A stretch of DNA of 10,062 nt from an uncultured Sporolactobacillus sp. (lineage in GTDB: Bacteria > Bacillota > Bacilli > Bacillales > Sporolactobacillaceae), in assembly GCA_900543345.1 (NCBI GenBank), contig UQRJ01000085.1, positions 1 to 10,062 on the forward strand, written 5' to 3'. The notes under the pieces were generated by a model that was not told the DNA's origin, did no database searches, and worked only from the letters and a program-made list of their open reading frames with translations. Every line of letters begins with the position of its first letter. Position 1 is the first letter of the stretch. Position numbers and translations under genes: made by a program. Shown here piece by piece: positions 1 through 6,477 of the stretch.

Positions 1-17
1 ATGTGTATAAGAGACAG
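1..17 (+). other. Sequencing adapter remnant (Nextera mosaic end)
   Basis: These 17 bases equal the 19-bp Tn5 mosaic-end transfer strand used in Nextera libraries, minus its first two bases (ATGTGTATAAGAGACAG). They are a library artefact, not genome sequence. The matching adapter in the opposite orientation at the right end confirms this. Biological sequence begins at about 18. Confidence 0.95.
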
Positions 18-79
18 ATTATACCCTGTATAGATGTGAGGGTGAGCACCTAACCCGGATTAAAAGCTTGTATTCCTTC

Positions 80-118
80 AACACCTTACTTATTGCCGGT
101 AAGGTGTTTTAACTATTT
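80..118 (+). terminator. Putative intrinsic terminator for a gene left of the contig
   Basis: A 10-bp perfect stem AACACCTTAC (80-89) / GTAAGGTGTT (99-108) encloses a 9-base loop (90-98). It runs into TTTTAACTATTTT on the plus strand. The orientation suits a plus-strand transcript coming from beyond the left edge. Read on the minus strand the stem is followed by GAAGG with no T-run, so it is a poor terminator for the FeoB-like gene that ends at 236. The stem is only moderately GC-rich. The rest of 18-235 shows no supportable gene. Confidence 0.5.
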
Positions 119-235
119 TAGCGGGCCATCTAGGAGATGAGCGAGCAAACCGGCGAGCATCGCCATCGGAAGCATGTTCGATTATAAAGTCGTATCCTGG
201 GTAAGTCGTGCTCAGCGTTGCGGCGCGACTTCCAA

Positions 236-1921
236 TCAAAATAAAGCAGGTAGTAAGAATAATGCGGCAAATAAAAGGCCTGAGCAAATCACGGAGGTCA
301 TGAATTGCCGACCGACAAATTCCGCTGCAACTCTTAGTCCCATTTCACGGGCAACCGTCCAGACAGTCACTGAGCAGGCGCTGATTGTTGAAGCAATGAA
401 CACGATTAGAAAGAGCTGCGCTGTTGAGAGCTGGGTGAGCAGCGCGCCGCGTCCTTCATTAAAGACCAGCATACCGTCCTTGCGGATCATGGAGAAGGCA
501 AGGCCGATTCCGGCGTCTGTTGGCAGGCCGAACAGCGCGAGCAGCGGATTAAATAAATAGGCAAGATAATCGATCAGATGAAAAGAGTCGAGTACCGATG
601 CTATCATGCAGATGCCGATGAAAATCGGCATGGCCTGTCGCAGAAATTGCCGAATGACGCTCCGCACGCGGAACCCGATGCCTTTGATCGTCGGTGCCTG
701 CAGAAACGAGCGCCGCACAAACGGTGGCTCGGTCAGCCGATTGGCGTTGTGACCGTACCAGAGCCGCGTATGCAGTGCGCCGCCGAGCATTAGCAGCAGC
801 ACATAGGGCAGAAACAGCCAGACGTGGTGCGCGGCGGCGAAGAGGGACAGTGTGGTGCCGATTTGATAGCTGCAGCTTGAACCGAAGCCGATCAGCGAAA
901 CACAGGCCCGCCGCGTGCCGACCGAACAGTTGCGCGATTGGAAGACAGCGACAACGTTGCAGCCGAATCCGCTCAGGACGGGGACGAGATCCTGTCCGTT
1001 CAGGCCGATTCTATGCAATAATGGGTCGAGACAATCAACCATTCGGTCTTTTACACCGCTCTCGTCGACGATGGCTGTACTGATGCCGATGAGCAGAACG
1101 ACGGGGAAAGCCCAAATAAATGAATAAATGCCGAGTGAAAGTAATCCGTACTTTCCCGTCAGCAATTCCTGAATCAAATCCGGTTGCCCGCTTAGCAGTC
1201 TCGCGATCGGTTGAATGATCCATTGATCCGCCGGCGGCTGAGTCAAACTGGAAAACTGATAAGCGATCATCACCGGAATGAGAAAAACAGCCAGCGTACA
1301 AATCAGCGCGGCCGCATAACCGAAGCTATTACGAACAAAAATGCGTTCTTGCGGAATCACCTCTTCTGGCCGAAGCTGTGCTAATGTATCGAACTGCGCC
1401 TGCGTCAACGGCGGCTGCCGACAGACGAAGGAACGAATTGCTTCCGATTGCCGGGCATTCAGCTTGCGCGAATCGGCTTGACACAGCGGCAGGTGGTGTT
1501 TTAATAAGTAAGTTCGCAGCATTCGTCGGCTCTCGCGTGTCATTTTATCGGCATGCGAAATAAACACGGCAAACGGTTTCCCGAAATCGGCAAGCAGCGG
1601 CAGGACCATGGCAAGTTCGTCGTGAAACTGCGTTCCGCGCACAACAAGAATCAGCCGGTCCGCCCGGGCAATTTCCTTTTTAACGACTTGGTTTGATAAG
1701 TGATCGCCGGCTCTGAGCCCCGGACTGTCGACAAATTCACACGATCCGCGTTGGCGCACACGGATAGCGTAAGTTGATCCCTTAACATTCAGTCCGTCGC
1801 CGGTATGGGCATCGGTCAGACGGGAAAACAGGGTGGTCTTACCGGACGATTCGGGACCGATGAGTAAAATGCGCATTGCAGCCGCGGCAGGAGTGCCGGC
1901 CGGTTTCCGTACCTCTAGCAT
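236..1921 (-). CDS. FeoB-like GTPase/metal permease, Zur-controlled
   Basis: A 561-residue polytopic membrane protein of the FeoB superfamily: an N-terminal G domain, then a nucleoside-recognition/gate-type permease core. Visible motifs are the P-loop GPESSGKT (22-29), a candidate switch threonine in NVKGST (45-50), G3 DSPG (65-68) and an atypical G4 SHADK (122-126). The core has GFGCN (318-322) with cysteines at 321, 332, 340 and 350, then RKDGMLVF (480-487) and Cys515 in a segment like the second conserved FeoB cysteine motif. Typical FeoB has GFGCNVPA, a P-loop starting GNPN and an NxxD G4; here the proline after GFGCNV and both asparagines are replaced. It is shorter than classical FeoB (about 650-780 residues), and no feoA or feoC is nearby. 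The start is ATG 1921, 8 nt after AAGGTG; in-frame TTG 1939 and ATG 1927 fit less well. It overlaps the upstream flavoprotein gene by 7 bp, which implies translational coupling. FeoB-family membership is seen; zinc as the substrate is inferred only from the operator at 3047-3067. Confidence 0.85.
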   Translation of the reverse strand: MLEVRKPAGTPAAAAMRILLIGPESSGKTTLFSRLTDAHTGDGLNVKGSTYAIRVRQRGSCEFVDSPGLRAGDHLSNQVVKKEIARADRLILVVRGTQFHDELAMVLPLLADFGKPFAVFISHADKMTRESRRMLRTYLLKHHLPLCQADSRKLNARQSEAIRSFVCRQPPLTQAQFDTLAQLRPEEVIPQERIFVRNSFGYAAALICTLAVFLIPVMIAYQFSSLTQPPADQWIIQPIARLLSGQPDLIQELLTGKYGLLSLGIYSFIWAFPVVLLIGISTAIVDESGVKDRMVDCLDPLLHRIGLNGQDLVPVLSGFGCNVVAVFQSRNCSVGTRRACVSLIGFGSSCSYQIGTTLSLFAAAHHVWLFLPYVLLLMLGGALHTRLWYGHNANRLTEPPFVRRSFLQAPTIKGIGFRVRSVIRQFLRQAMPIFIGICMIASVLDSFHLIDYLAYLFNPLLALFGLPTDAGIGLAFSMIRKDGMLVFNEGRGALLTQLSTAQLFLIVFIASTISACSVTVWTVAREMGLRVAAEFVGRQFMTSVICSGLLFAALFLLPALF

Positions 1922-3027
1922 TCGCATTTCACCTTGCAACAGCTGAGATCGTCCAGATACATTTGATTATCACGATAATCCTTAAATACTGTATCGTCGT
2001 AAGGTAATTCCAGGCGATCGGCGATTGTTTGCCCGACCACGGCGAATCGCTGCCGGAATTTGTAGATGAAGCAGAAAACGGTATAGCCCTGGCGAACGCT
2101 AGGACCGATTAAAAACAGATTGTCCACTTTTGTCGATTCGTCCTCTGCTGTTAATCGCGGCTTTCCGTCGCTTCGCCATTCGAACAGTGCGCTGATTTGT
2201 TTGGCTCCGGAAAAGAAGCCGGTTGCCAGGACCGGAACGGTATGTGCGGCAAACGCGGAGCCGTCGGATAAGGAAAACCGGATGTCCGTATGGCTTTGCC
2301 GAATCGATGTCACTGCCGTTTGTTCGATGATTTCAAGCCGACCAGTGGCCCGAGCACGATGCAGACGCTGTTGGGTAAACGGCGACAGGGAAAAGCTCGG
2401 ATCGGCCTTTTTTTCGTGCGGAAGAATGATGCTTTTACTGATTAAAAGCACTTTCTTCCCCAAATGCGTTAAGTGAAAAGCAGCGTCGACGCCACTCTCA
2501 TAGCCGCCGATCACTGTGACGTGAGCAGCATCGATGTCTTGCCAGCTTTTGATCCAACGATTATGACGGGCCATGTCCGCACCCGCGAATGGCCGGTCGT
2601 TGGGGAATTGATATTCGCCGGTTGCCCAAACCAGCGTACGGGTCTCCACGAGGCCGCGGCTGGTTTCCAGTTGAAAAATGCCGTCGACTTTATCGACCCG
2701 TTTGACCTTAGTTCCGGTGCGTACCGGAAGCTGAAAATAATTAGCCAGCAGGGAAAGGTAGTCGGCATAGGCGATGCCGCTTGGGTGCTCGCTGCCAAGT
2801 GTGTAAGCCGGCGACGTATCGGGTACGACGGCATTAAGATCCAATGCGCCGAATCCTTGCCCGGGGAACGACGGCGTGATCATGCGCATTTCTTTCGGCC
2901 ATTGTCGGAAGGAAGCGCCGATGTCGGCTTGTTCAAGAATAGAAAAGTGTCGAATGCCCGCCTTCTGCAGCAGGACACCGAGCCCGATGCCTGCCGGTCC
3001 CGCGCCGACAATGACGATATTTTGCAT
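1915..3027 (-). CDS. FAD/NAD(P)-dependent oxidoreductase with Cys-rich tail
   Basis: A 370-residue flavoprotein of the two-dinucleotide-binding-domain family (CzcO/monooxygenase-like, annotated as NAD(P)-binding oxidoreductase). The N-terminus carries the FAD Rossmann motif GAGPAG (8-13). A second nucleotide fold shows VTVIGGYESG, followed by the VLATGF motif and the late flavin-site segment LFLIGPS. The last eight residues are CCKVKCEC, four cysteines spaced CCxxxCxC, which could bind a metal or act as a redox-active thiol centre. The start is ATG 3027 behind GGAG (3040-3037) with 9-nt spacing. The longer in-frame TTG at 3048 lies partly inside the Zur operator and is unlikely. It is the first gene of a two-gene unit with the FeoB-like permease. 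The operator ends 19 bp before the ATG, so Zur should block transcription when zinc is ample. The substrate is unknown. A role in reducing a metal, metallophore or thiol-metal complex for the permease is inference. Confidence 0.85.
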   Translation of the reverse strand: MQNIVIVGAGPAGIGLGVLLQKAGIRHFSILEQADIGASFRQWPKEMRMITPSFPGQGFGALDLNAVVPDTSPAYTLGSEHPSGIAYADYLSLLANYFQLPVRTGTKVKRVDKVDGIFQLETSRGLVETRTLVWATGEYQFPNDRPFAGADMARHNRWIKSWQDIDAAHVTVIGGYESGVDAAFHLTHLGKKVLLISKSIILPHEKKADPSFSLSPFTQQRLHRARATGRLEIIEQTAVTSIRQSHTDIRFSLSDGSAFAAHTVPVLATGFFSGAKQISALFEWRSDGKPRLTAEDESTKVDNLFLIGPSVRQGYTVFCFIYKFRQRFAVVGQTIADRLELPYDDTVFKDYRDNQMYLDDLSCCKVKCEC

Positions 3028-3046
3028 CCTCAACCACTCCAATCTC

Positions 3047-3067
3047 AAATCGTAATAATTACGATTT
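3047..3067. promoter_or_regulatory. Zur operator of the flavoprotein/FeoB-like unit
   Basis: A perfect 10-1-10 palindrome: AAATCGTAAT, one central A, then ATTACGATTT. This is the Bacillus subtilis Zur box consensus (TCGTAATnATTACGA plus flanks) with no mismatch. It lies 19 bp upstream of ATG 3027 on the minus strand. Upstream, TTGACG (3098-3093) with TATAGG (3077-3072, 15-bp spacing) or TAGGCT (3075-3070, 17-bp spacing) are weak minus-strand promoter candidates. The box would then cover the initial transcribed region and block polymerase. Confidence 0.93.
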
Positions 3068-3199
3068 ACAGCCTATATTAATCAAGAAGTTTCGTCAAGT
3101 AAAAAGTATTTGCTAATCTGATTCAGCGTGATACGCGATAATCGTTACATGACTGCGTTTAAGAGATGACGATGAAAAGTAAAAATGTTTCTCCCCGGC

Positions 3200-4051
3200 C
3201 TATTCATTCAAGTTGACGCCGTTATCGTAAACATAAGGATGTTTCGGCTGCGGAATCGACGTGACCTGTTTGGCATCCACTATCGGCACCTTTTTTCCGT
3301 CGCGGATAGCGGCGTTAAGCGTTCCGGAAACTTCAACCCATCGATCTTTATTAAAATGACCGACATCTCCCCGTACTGGCATGCCGTAGACGGAAGCATC
3401 GGCAATGCAGCAAGTGATGACGAAACGGGCGGCGATGAACTCACTCGAGGCCGTTTGCTTATCACGGTAGACGAACCCGGTTAATGTCACTTCCTTTCCC
3501 TTGAGATGATCAAGATTCTGTTCGATGATGGTCATCATATAAGTGTAATTTTTGGGTTCGATGGTCAGTTTCTGTCGATGCAGCATGTCATGTTTTAACC
3601 GGTCGAATTGGTTTTGGCTGATTGGCTGGCGGTCGGCACGTCCATTTTGCCCCGTCTGGCTTTGCGAAGCGTTACCGCTTAGTGACGACGAAGCCGATCG
3701 GCGCATCTGCCGATCGGCGGCGACATCGCTGCCCAGCGCGTGATCGGGAAAGGTAAAACCCGAGATGATGGGGAACAGAAACAGGCAGTAAAAGACGAGT
3801 GCGGGCAATCCCTTAGTTGGCATATGGTGGTGATCGCAATCGTCGCAGGACATATGATTGGCATTCGGTGCGGCCAGCTGAATAACACTCAATAAGCCGA
3901 GAACAATGATTGACGCGTAAAGATAAGGATGCATCGTTGGCGAAAGATAATAGGTCAGGCTGTCGTTAACGACGAGCCGCAGCAACATGAGCGTCAGTCC
4001 GGCGAGAATCAGGCCGTGGAGATAGCTGTGGGTATGCTTTTGCTTATCCAA
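3200..4051 (-). CDS. ycgQ: YcgQ-type membrane protein (TIGR03943/DUF1980), partner of YcgR permease
   Basis: A 283-residue protein with hydrophobic segments near residues 11-30, 41-60 and 83-100, a low-complexity Ser/Gln-rich linker (about 115-145), and a C-terminal soluble domain with the family motif RFVITCCIADA (209-219). Between the second and third membrane segments sits CDDCDHHH (69-76), two cysteines and three histidines in eight residues, a plausible metal site. The family (UPF0703/DUF1980, called a putative permease subunit) is usually encoded beside a COG0701 permease, as here: the ycgR-like stop is 27 bp upstream. The start is TTG 4051 after AGAGGTG with about 7-nt spacing; no ATG fits. 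Its biochemical role is not established. The upstream Zur operator makes a part in zinc uptake or envelope zinc handling the best inference. No clear terminator is visible after the stop, so transcription may continue into the flavoprotein/FeoB-like unit. Confidence 0.85.
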   Translation of the reverse strand: MDKQKHTHSYLHGLILAGLTLMLLRLVVNDSLTYYLSPTMHPYLYASIIVLGLLSVIQLAAPNANHMSCDDCDHHHMPTKGLPALVFYCLFLFPIISGFTFPDHALGSDVAADRQMRRSASSSLSGNASQSQTGQNGRADRQPISQNQFDRLKHDMLHRQKLTIEPKNYTYMMTIIEQNLDHLKGKEVTLTGFVYRDKQTASSEFIAARFVITCCIADASVYGMPVRGDVGHFNKDRWVEVSGTLNAAIRDGKKVPIVDAKQVTSIPQPKHPYVYDNGVNLNE

Positions 4052-4078
4052 TGAATGGCACCTCTTGATTAGTTATAT

Positions 4079-5167
4079 TTAATAGAAGAAATCGAATAGG
4101 CGGGCAAGGGTGTAAACAACCGCGGCGGTTACTAGGGTAAAAGTAAAGACAAAGCGAAACTTGAAGCAGCTCAGCATCATCATTGTATTTTTCACGTCCA
4201 GCATCGCGCCGAACAGTAGAAAAGCAATGATTGAACCGGGTGTAAATAGGCCGGTCATGGAGGCGGCCAAGAAGGCGTCGGAGGTCGAGCAGACTGATAA
4301 CAAATAAGCAAATCCCATCATAACGGCAGGACCTTTGCTGTTACTCGATCCGACGGCGGCCAGCAGATGCTGATCGAAGAACGTTTGAAAAGTAGCGGCC
4401 AACAAGGCACCGATTAAGAAATATCTGGCGGTGTCGAGAAATTCTTGATTCATATGCAGGACGACCTCAGTAAAATGCGGCCGATCGTGATGCATATTGT
4501 CTTTTGAATGATGATGGGCATGAGGAATAGCGTGTCCTGTATTTTGCGGTTTTTTCACGATTGATTGCCGGCGGAAGAGAAAATAAACGACGCTGCCGAT
4601 GATCAGCGCAGCGACGAAAGCAAGGCCCATCCGCGCATATAAGATGGACGGATTGTTGCGAAATGCATAATGTGTTGACAGAAAAACGATTGGATTCAGG
4701 ATCGGAATCGAAACAATCATGACAATGCCGAGGTGCTGTGGCAGCCCTTTCTTAATCAATCCGCGGATGATGGGAATGATCGCGCATTCACATACCGGGA
4801 AAAAAGTGCCGACCAATGAAGCGGGCAGCATCGCCACTATCGGATGAGCTGGCAGGATTTTTGCGATGACGTCATCGCGAAGGTAAGATTGAATCAGAAC
4901 GGATGCAATTGATCCCAGGAGTATAAATGGAATCGCCTCAATGACGATACTGAGAAAAATCGTATAGAAATTCAGAAAATCGGACGGTATTCGATCGAGA
5001 AGCGGGTTGTTCTTTGTTTTTTCGGCCAGAAAAGTCACGATTAGGAGAAAAAATAAGAACAAGAGCGTAGCCGGGTGACTGATTCGTTTGAATTTTAATG
5101 TGTGCAGCGTTGACTCCTCCCTTTTTTCCATACGGTCATGTCGGTTCGTTTTGTTCAGTCGACACAC
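4079..5167 (-). CDS. ycgR: YcgR-type permease (COG0701/ArsP_1 family), Zur-controlled
   Basis: A polytopic permease of 362 residues from the GTG start. Family hallmarks are FPVCECAIIP (123-132), the KG...SIPILNPIVFLST stretch (140-165) and SVCSTSDAFLAA (291-302). Between the two membrane halves a histidine-rich hydrophilic loop (about 211-231) has nine histidines in 21 residues, a likely cytoplasmic metal-binding segment. The start is uncertain. GTG 5167 has AGGA 5 nt upstream, while ATG 5131 has no ribosome site. The best Shine-Dalgarno (GGGAGGAG, 5121-5114) lies inside the frame with CTG 5107 8 nt downstream of its GGAGG. It heads a two-gene unit with the YcgQ-type protein, under the Zur box at 5282-5302. 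The family includes arsenical and other metal permeases. Zinc or a related metal as substrate is inferred from the operator and the His loop. Confidence 0.87.
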   Translation of the reverse strand: MCRLNKTNRHDRMEKREESTLHTLKFKRISHPATLLFLFFLLIVTFLAEKTKNNPLLDRIPSDFLNFYTIFLSIVIEAIPFILLGSIASVLIQSYLRDDVIAKILPAHPIVAMLPASLVGTFFPVCECAIIPIIRGLIKKGLPQHLGIVMIVSIPILNPIVFLSTHYAFRNNPSILYARMGLAFVAALIIGSVVYFLFRRQSIVKKPQNTGHAIPHAHHHSKDNMHHDRPHFTEVVLHMNQEFLDTARYFLIGALLAATFQTFFDQHLLAAVGSSNSKGPAVMMGFAYLLSVCSTSDAFLAASMTGLFTPGSIIAFLLFGAMLDVKNTMMMLSCFKFRFVFTFTLVTAAVVYTLARLFDFFY

Positions 5168-5270
5168 TTTTATCCTATGGTCTTGTCCCTAGTTTAGAAC
5201 GAGCCCGAGTAGGTGATAGGGTAGCACGATTCATAAAAAAGCTTGCATAGAAGCAGGCGATTGTGCTTAA

Positions 5271-5299
5271 ATAATAGGTGTAAATCGTAATTATTACGA
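5271..5299 (-). promoter_or_regulatory. Candidate promoter of the ycgRQ unit
   Basis: On the minus strand TATTAT (5276-5271) matches the sigma-A -10 box at 5 of 6 positions. The hexamer 17 bp upstream, TCGTAA (5299-5294), is a weak -35 and lies inside the Zur box. This layout would let Zur exclude polymerase. The leader to GTG 5167 would be roughly 100 nt. Confidence 0.4.
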
Positions 5300-5302
5300 T
5301 TT
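5282..5302. promoter_or_regulatory. Zur operator of the ycgRQ unit
   Basis: A second perfect 10-1-10 palindrome, AAATCGTAAT, one central T, then ATTACGATTT. It is identical to the box at 3047-3067 except that the central base is complemented. It lies 114 bp upstream of GTG 5167 on the minus strand, directly before a -10-like TATTAT. It is 386 bp from the ABC ATPase start on the other strand, so control of that operon is less likely. Two exact copies in one locus make zinc-responsive repression a strong inference. Confidence 0.93.
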
Positions 5303-5688
5303 GAAAGCGATAATAAAAAGAGATGGAAAAATTTTATGAACATGTCTGGAAGATCGTGATTCTCGATCAAGAAGAGACGGTGACCATGCCGGCGCATTTG
5401 ATAAATATGCCGATTGTTTGACTGCGGGATGGCAAAGGCGATGGGGAAAAAGGTACAGCAAGATTGCCTTTGGTTTTCCATAAAGTAGACTACCGGTTCA
5501 TTTGATTGACCAAGTGTTCGCTCCAGCCTTTGCAAAGCAAAAAGTCGGGCGGTCGATATTTTCGATTATTCCTGAATTAAGCTTCGGAAAATCGCGGGGA
5601 TGTGTTTACCTAAACTCTTTATCTATTTGTTTTTATTTAATTTTATAGAGCCATTTATAACAATATGAGAGAGAAGAGGAGAGGCATG
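5303..5688 (+). other. Divergent intergenic region between ycgRQ and the ABC operon
   Basis: About 390 bp with no recognised gene. It holds one weak short frame, ATG 5323 to TGA 5421 (32 residues, beginning MEKFYEHVWKIV), which starts 20 bp after the Zur box but has no good ribosome site. The same frame stays open after the TGA for another 29 codons, which hints at either decay or chance. From about 5615 the sequence becomes very AT-rich, with -10-like TATAGA (5644-5649) and TATAAC (5656-5661), so the ABC promoter is probably there. No strong -35 partner is visible. Confidence 0.5.
5604..5615. promoter_or_regulatory. Possible operator palindrome upstream of the ABC operon
   Basis: GTTTA-CC-TAAAC is an inverted repeat with 5-bp arms, 73 bp upstream of the ATPase ATG and just upstream of the AT-rich promoter zone. 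Read on the minus strand, TTTAGGTAAAC resembles half-sites of DtxR/MntR-family manganese or iron regulators. It is unlike the Zur boxes nearby. The arms are short, so a chance match is possible. Confidence 0.3.
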
Positions 5689-6441
5689 ATGATTAAACAT
5701 TTGACGGTTAATCATCTCCATGTAGTCATTCAAGGAGAAACGATTATCAGCGATCTTTCCTTCGAAGTTCATGCCGGCGAACGATTTGCGATTATCGGTC
5801 CCAATGGAGCCGGGAAATCAACTCTATTAAAATCGTTGCTCGGCTTAGTTCATTATCAGCGAGGAAAAGTCACGATTGAATCCGGAAAGCAGCGGGCAAT
5901 AATCGGCTATGTTCCGCAGTCTCGTGTTATTGATGAAGAAATGCCGATCAGCGCGCGTGACTTTATTTCGCTTGGACAAGTTCACGGCCTGCTTCCTTGG
6001 CTCTCGGGCCGAGAACGTCAGGTGCTGCGAGAGGTGATGGCTTTTACCGATACCGATCGTTTCGCGCGAAAACCGATCGGCAAATTATCCGGCGGCGAAC
6101 GTCAACGCGTTTTTCTCGCCCAAGCACTCGTGCAGCACCCGGATTTACTGTTATTAGATGAATCAACGGCAAATCTTGATCCTGAAGCTCAAAAACAAAT
6201 GATGCAACTGGTAAACAGAGTATCTGAACAATGGAAAGTGACAGTACTTTTCATCAGCCATGATCTTCATCTTGTTCGTCAGTTTGCGAATCAGGTGCTG
6301 CTGATGTCCCGCGGTTTTTATCGGACTGGCGAGACCGATCACATTCTTGGCGATGAGAAAATGCTCAGACATGTGTATCGTTCCATTGCTGCCGATTCAG
6401 GACTGCCGGCAGCTCAGGGGAAAGTGGTATCGACAACATGA
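5689..6441 (+). CDS. Metal ABC transporter ATP-binding protein (ZnuC/MntB type)
   Basis: A 250-residue nucleotide-binding subunit of a manganese/zinc/iron ABC importer; it hydrolyses ATP at the cytoplasmic face of the permease. All motifs are present: Walker A GPNGAGKST (37-45), Q-loop VPQ (Q77), signature LSGGERQ (133-139), Walker B LLLLDES (153-159) and switch His191. Length is normal for ZnuC. The start ATG 5689 lies 7 nt after AGGAG (5677-5681); the adjacent ATG 5686 is also possible, and ATG 5665 is upstream of the ribosome site. The permease gene follows after 36 bp. No solute-binding protein gene adjoins, although these importers normally need one. The neighbouring Zur locus favours zinc, but the operon lacks its own Zur box and carries another palindrome, so manganese is a real alternative. 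Confidence 0.92.
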   Translation: MIKHLTVNHLHVVIQGETIISDLSFEVHAGERFAIIGPNGAGKSTLLKSLLGLVHYQRGKVTIESGKQRAIIGYVPQSRVIDEEMPISARDFISLGQVHGLLPWLSGRERQVLREVMAFTDTDRFARKPIGKLSGGERQRVFLAQALVQHPDLLLLDESTANLDPEAQKQMMQLVNRVSEQWKVTVLFISHDLHLVRQFANQVLLMSRGFYRTGETDHILGDEKMLRHVYRSIAADSGLPAAQGKVVSTT

Positions 6442-6477
6442 TAGTTGCTTTTATTGCCTTGGGTTGGAGGGGAAAAC

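Noticed and set aside
174..560. 128-residue plus-strand frame opposite the FeoB-like gene
   Set aside because: Antisense shadow of the conserved membrane protein, with low-complexity content and no ribosome site or family resemblance.
612..631. 8-bp perfect hairpin with a GAAA loop (ATGCCGAT / ATCGGCAT)
   Set aside because: It lies within the FeoB-like coding region, encodes ordinary residues (MPIFIGI), and has no T-run. Most likely a coding coincidence.
3693..3719. Two direct copies of the palindromic GCCGATCGGCG, 16 bp apart
   Set aside because: Inside the ycgQ-type linker coding region. CGATCG-like words recur across the window's genes, so this looks like base and codon composition, not an operator.
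5225..5270. Small hairpin followed by six T on the minus strand between the Zur box and ycgR-like start (attenuator candidate)
   Set aside because: The stem GCTT/AAGC is only 4 bp, too weak for a terminator or riboswitch expression platform.
5194..5535. 113-residue minus-strand frame covering the Zur box
   Set aside because: It would place the operator inside a gene, has no ribosome site, and its sequence is unlike any protein family I know.
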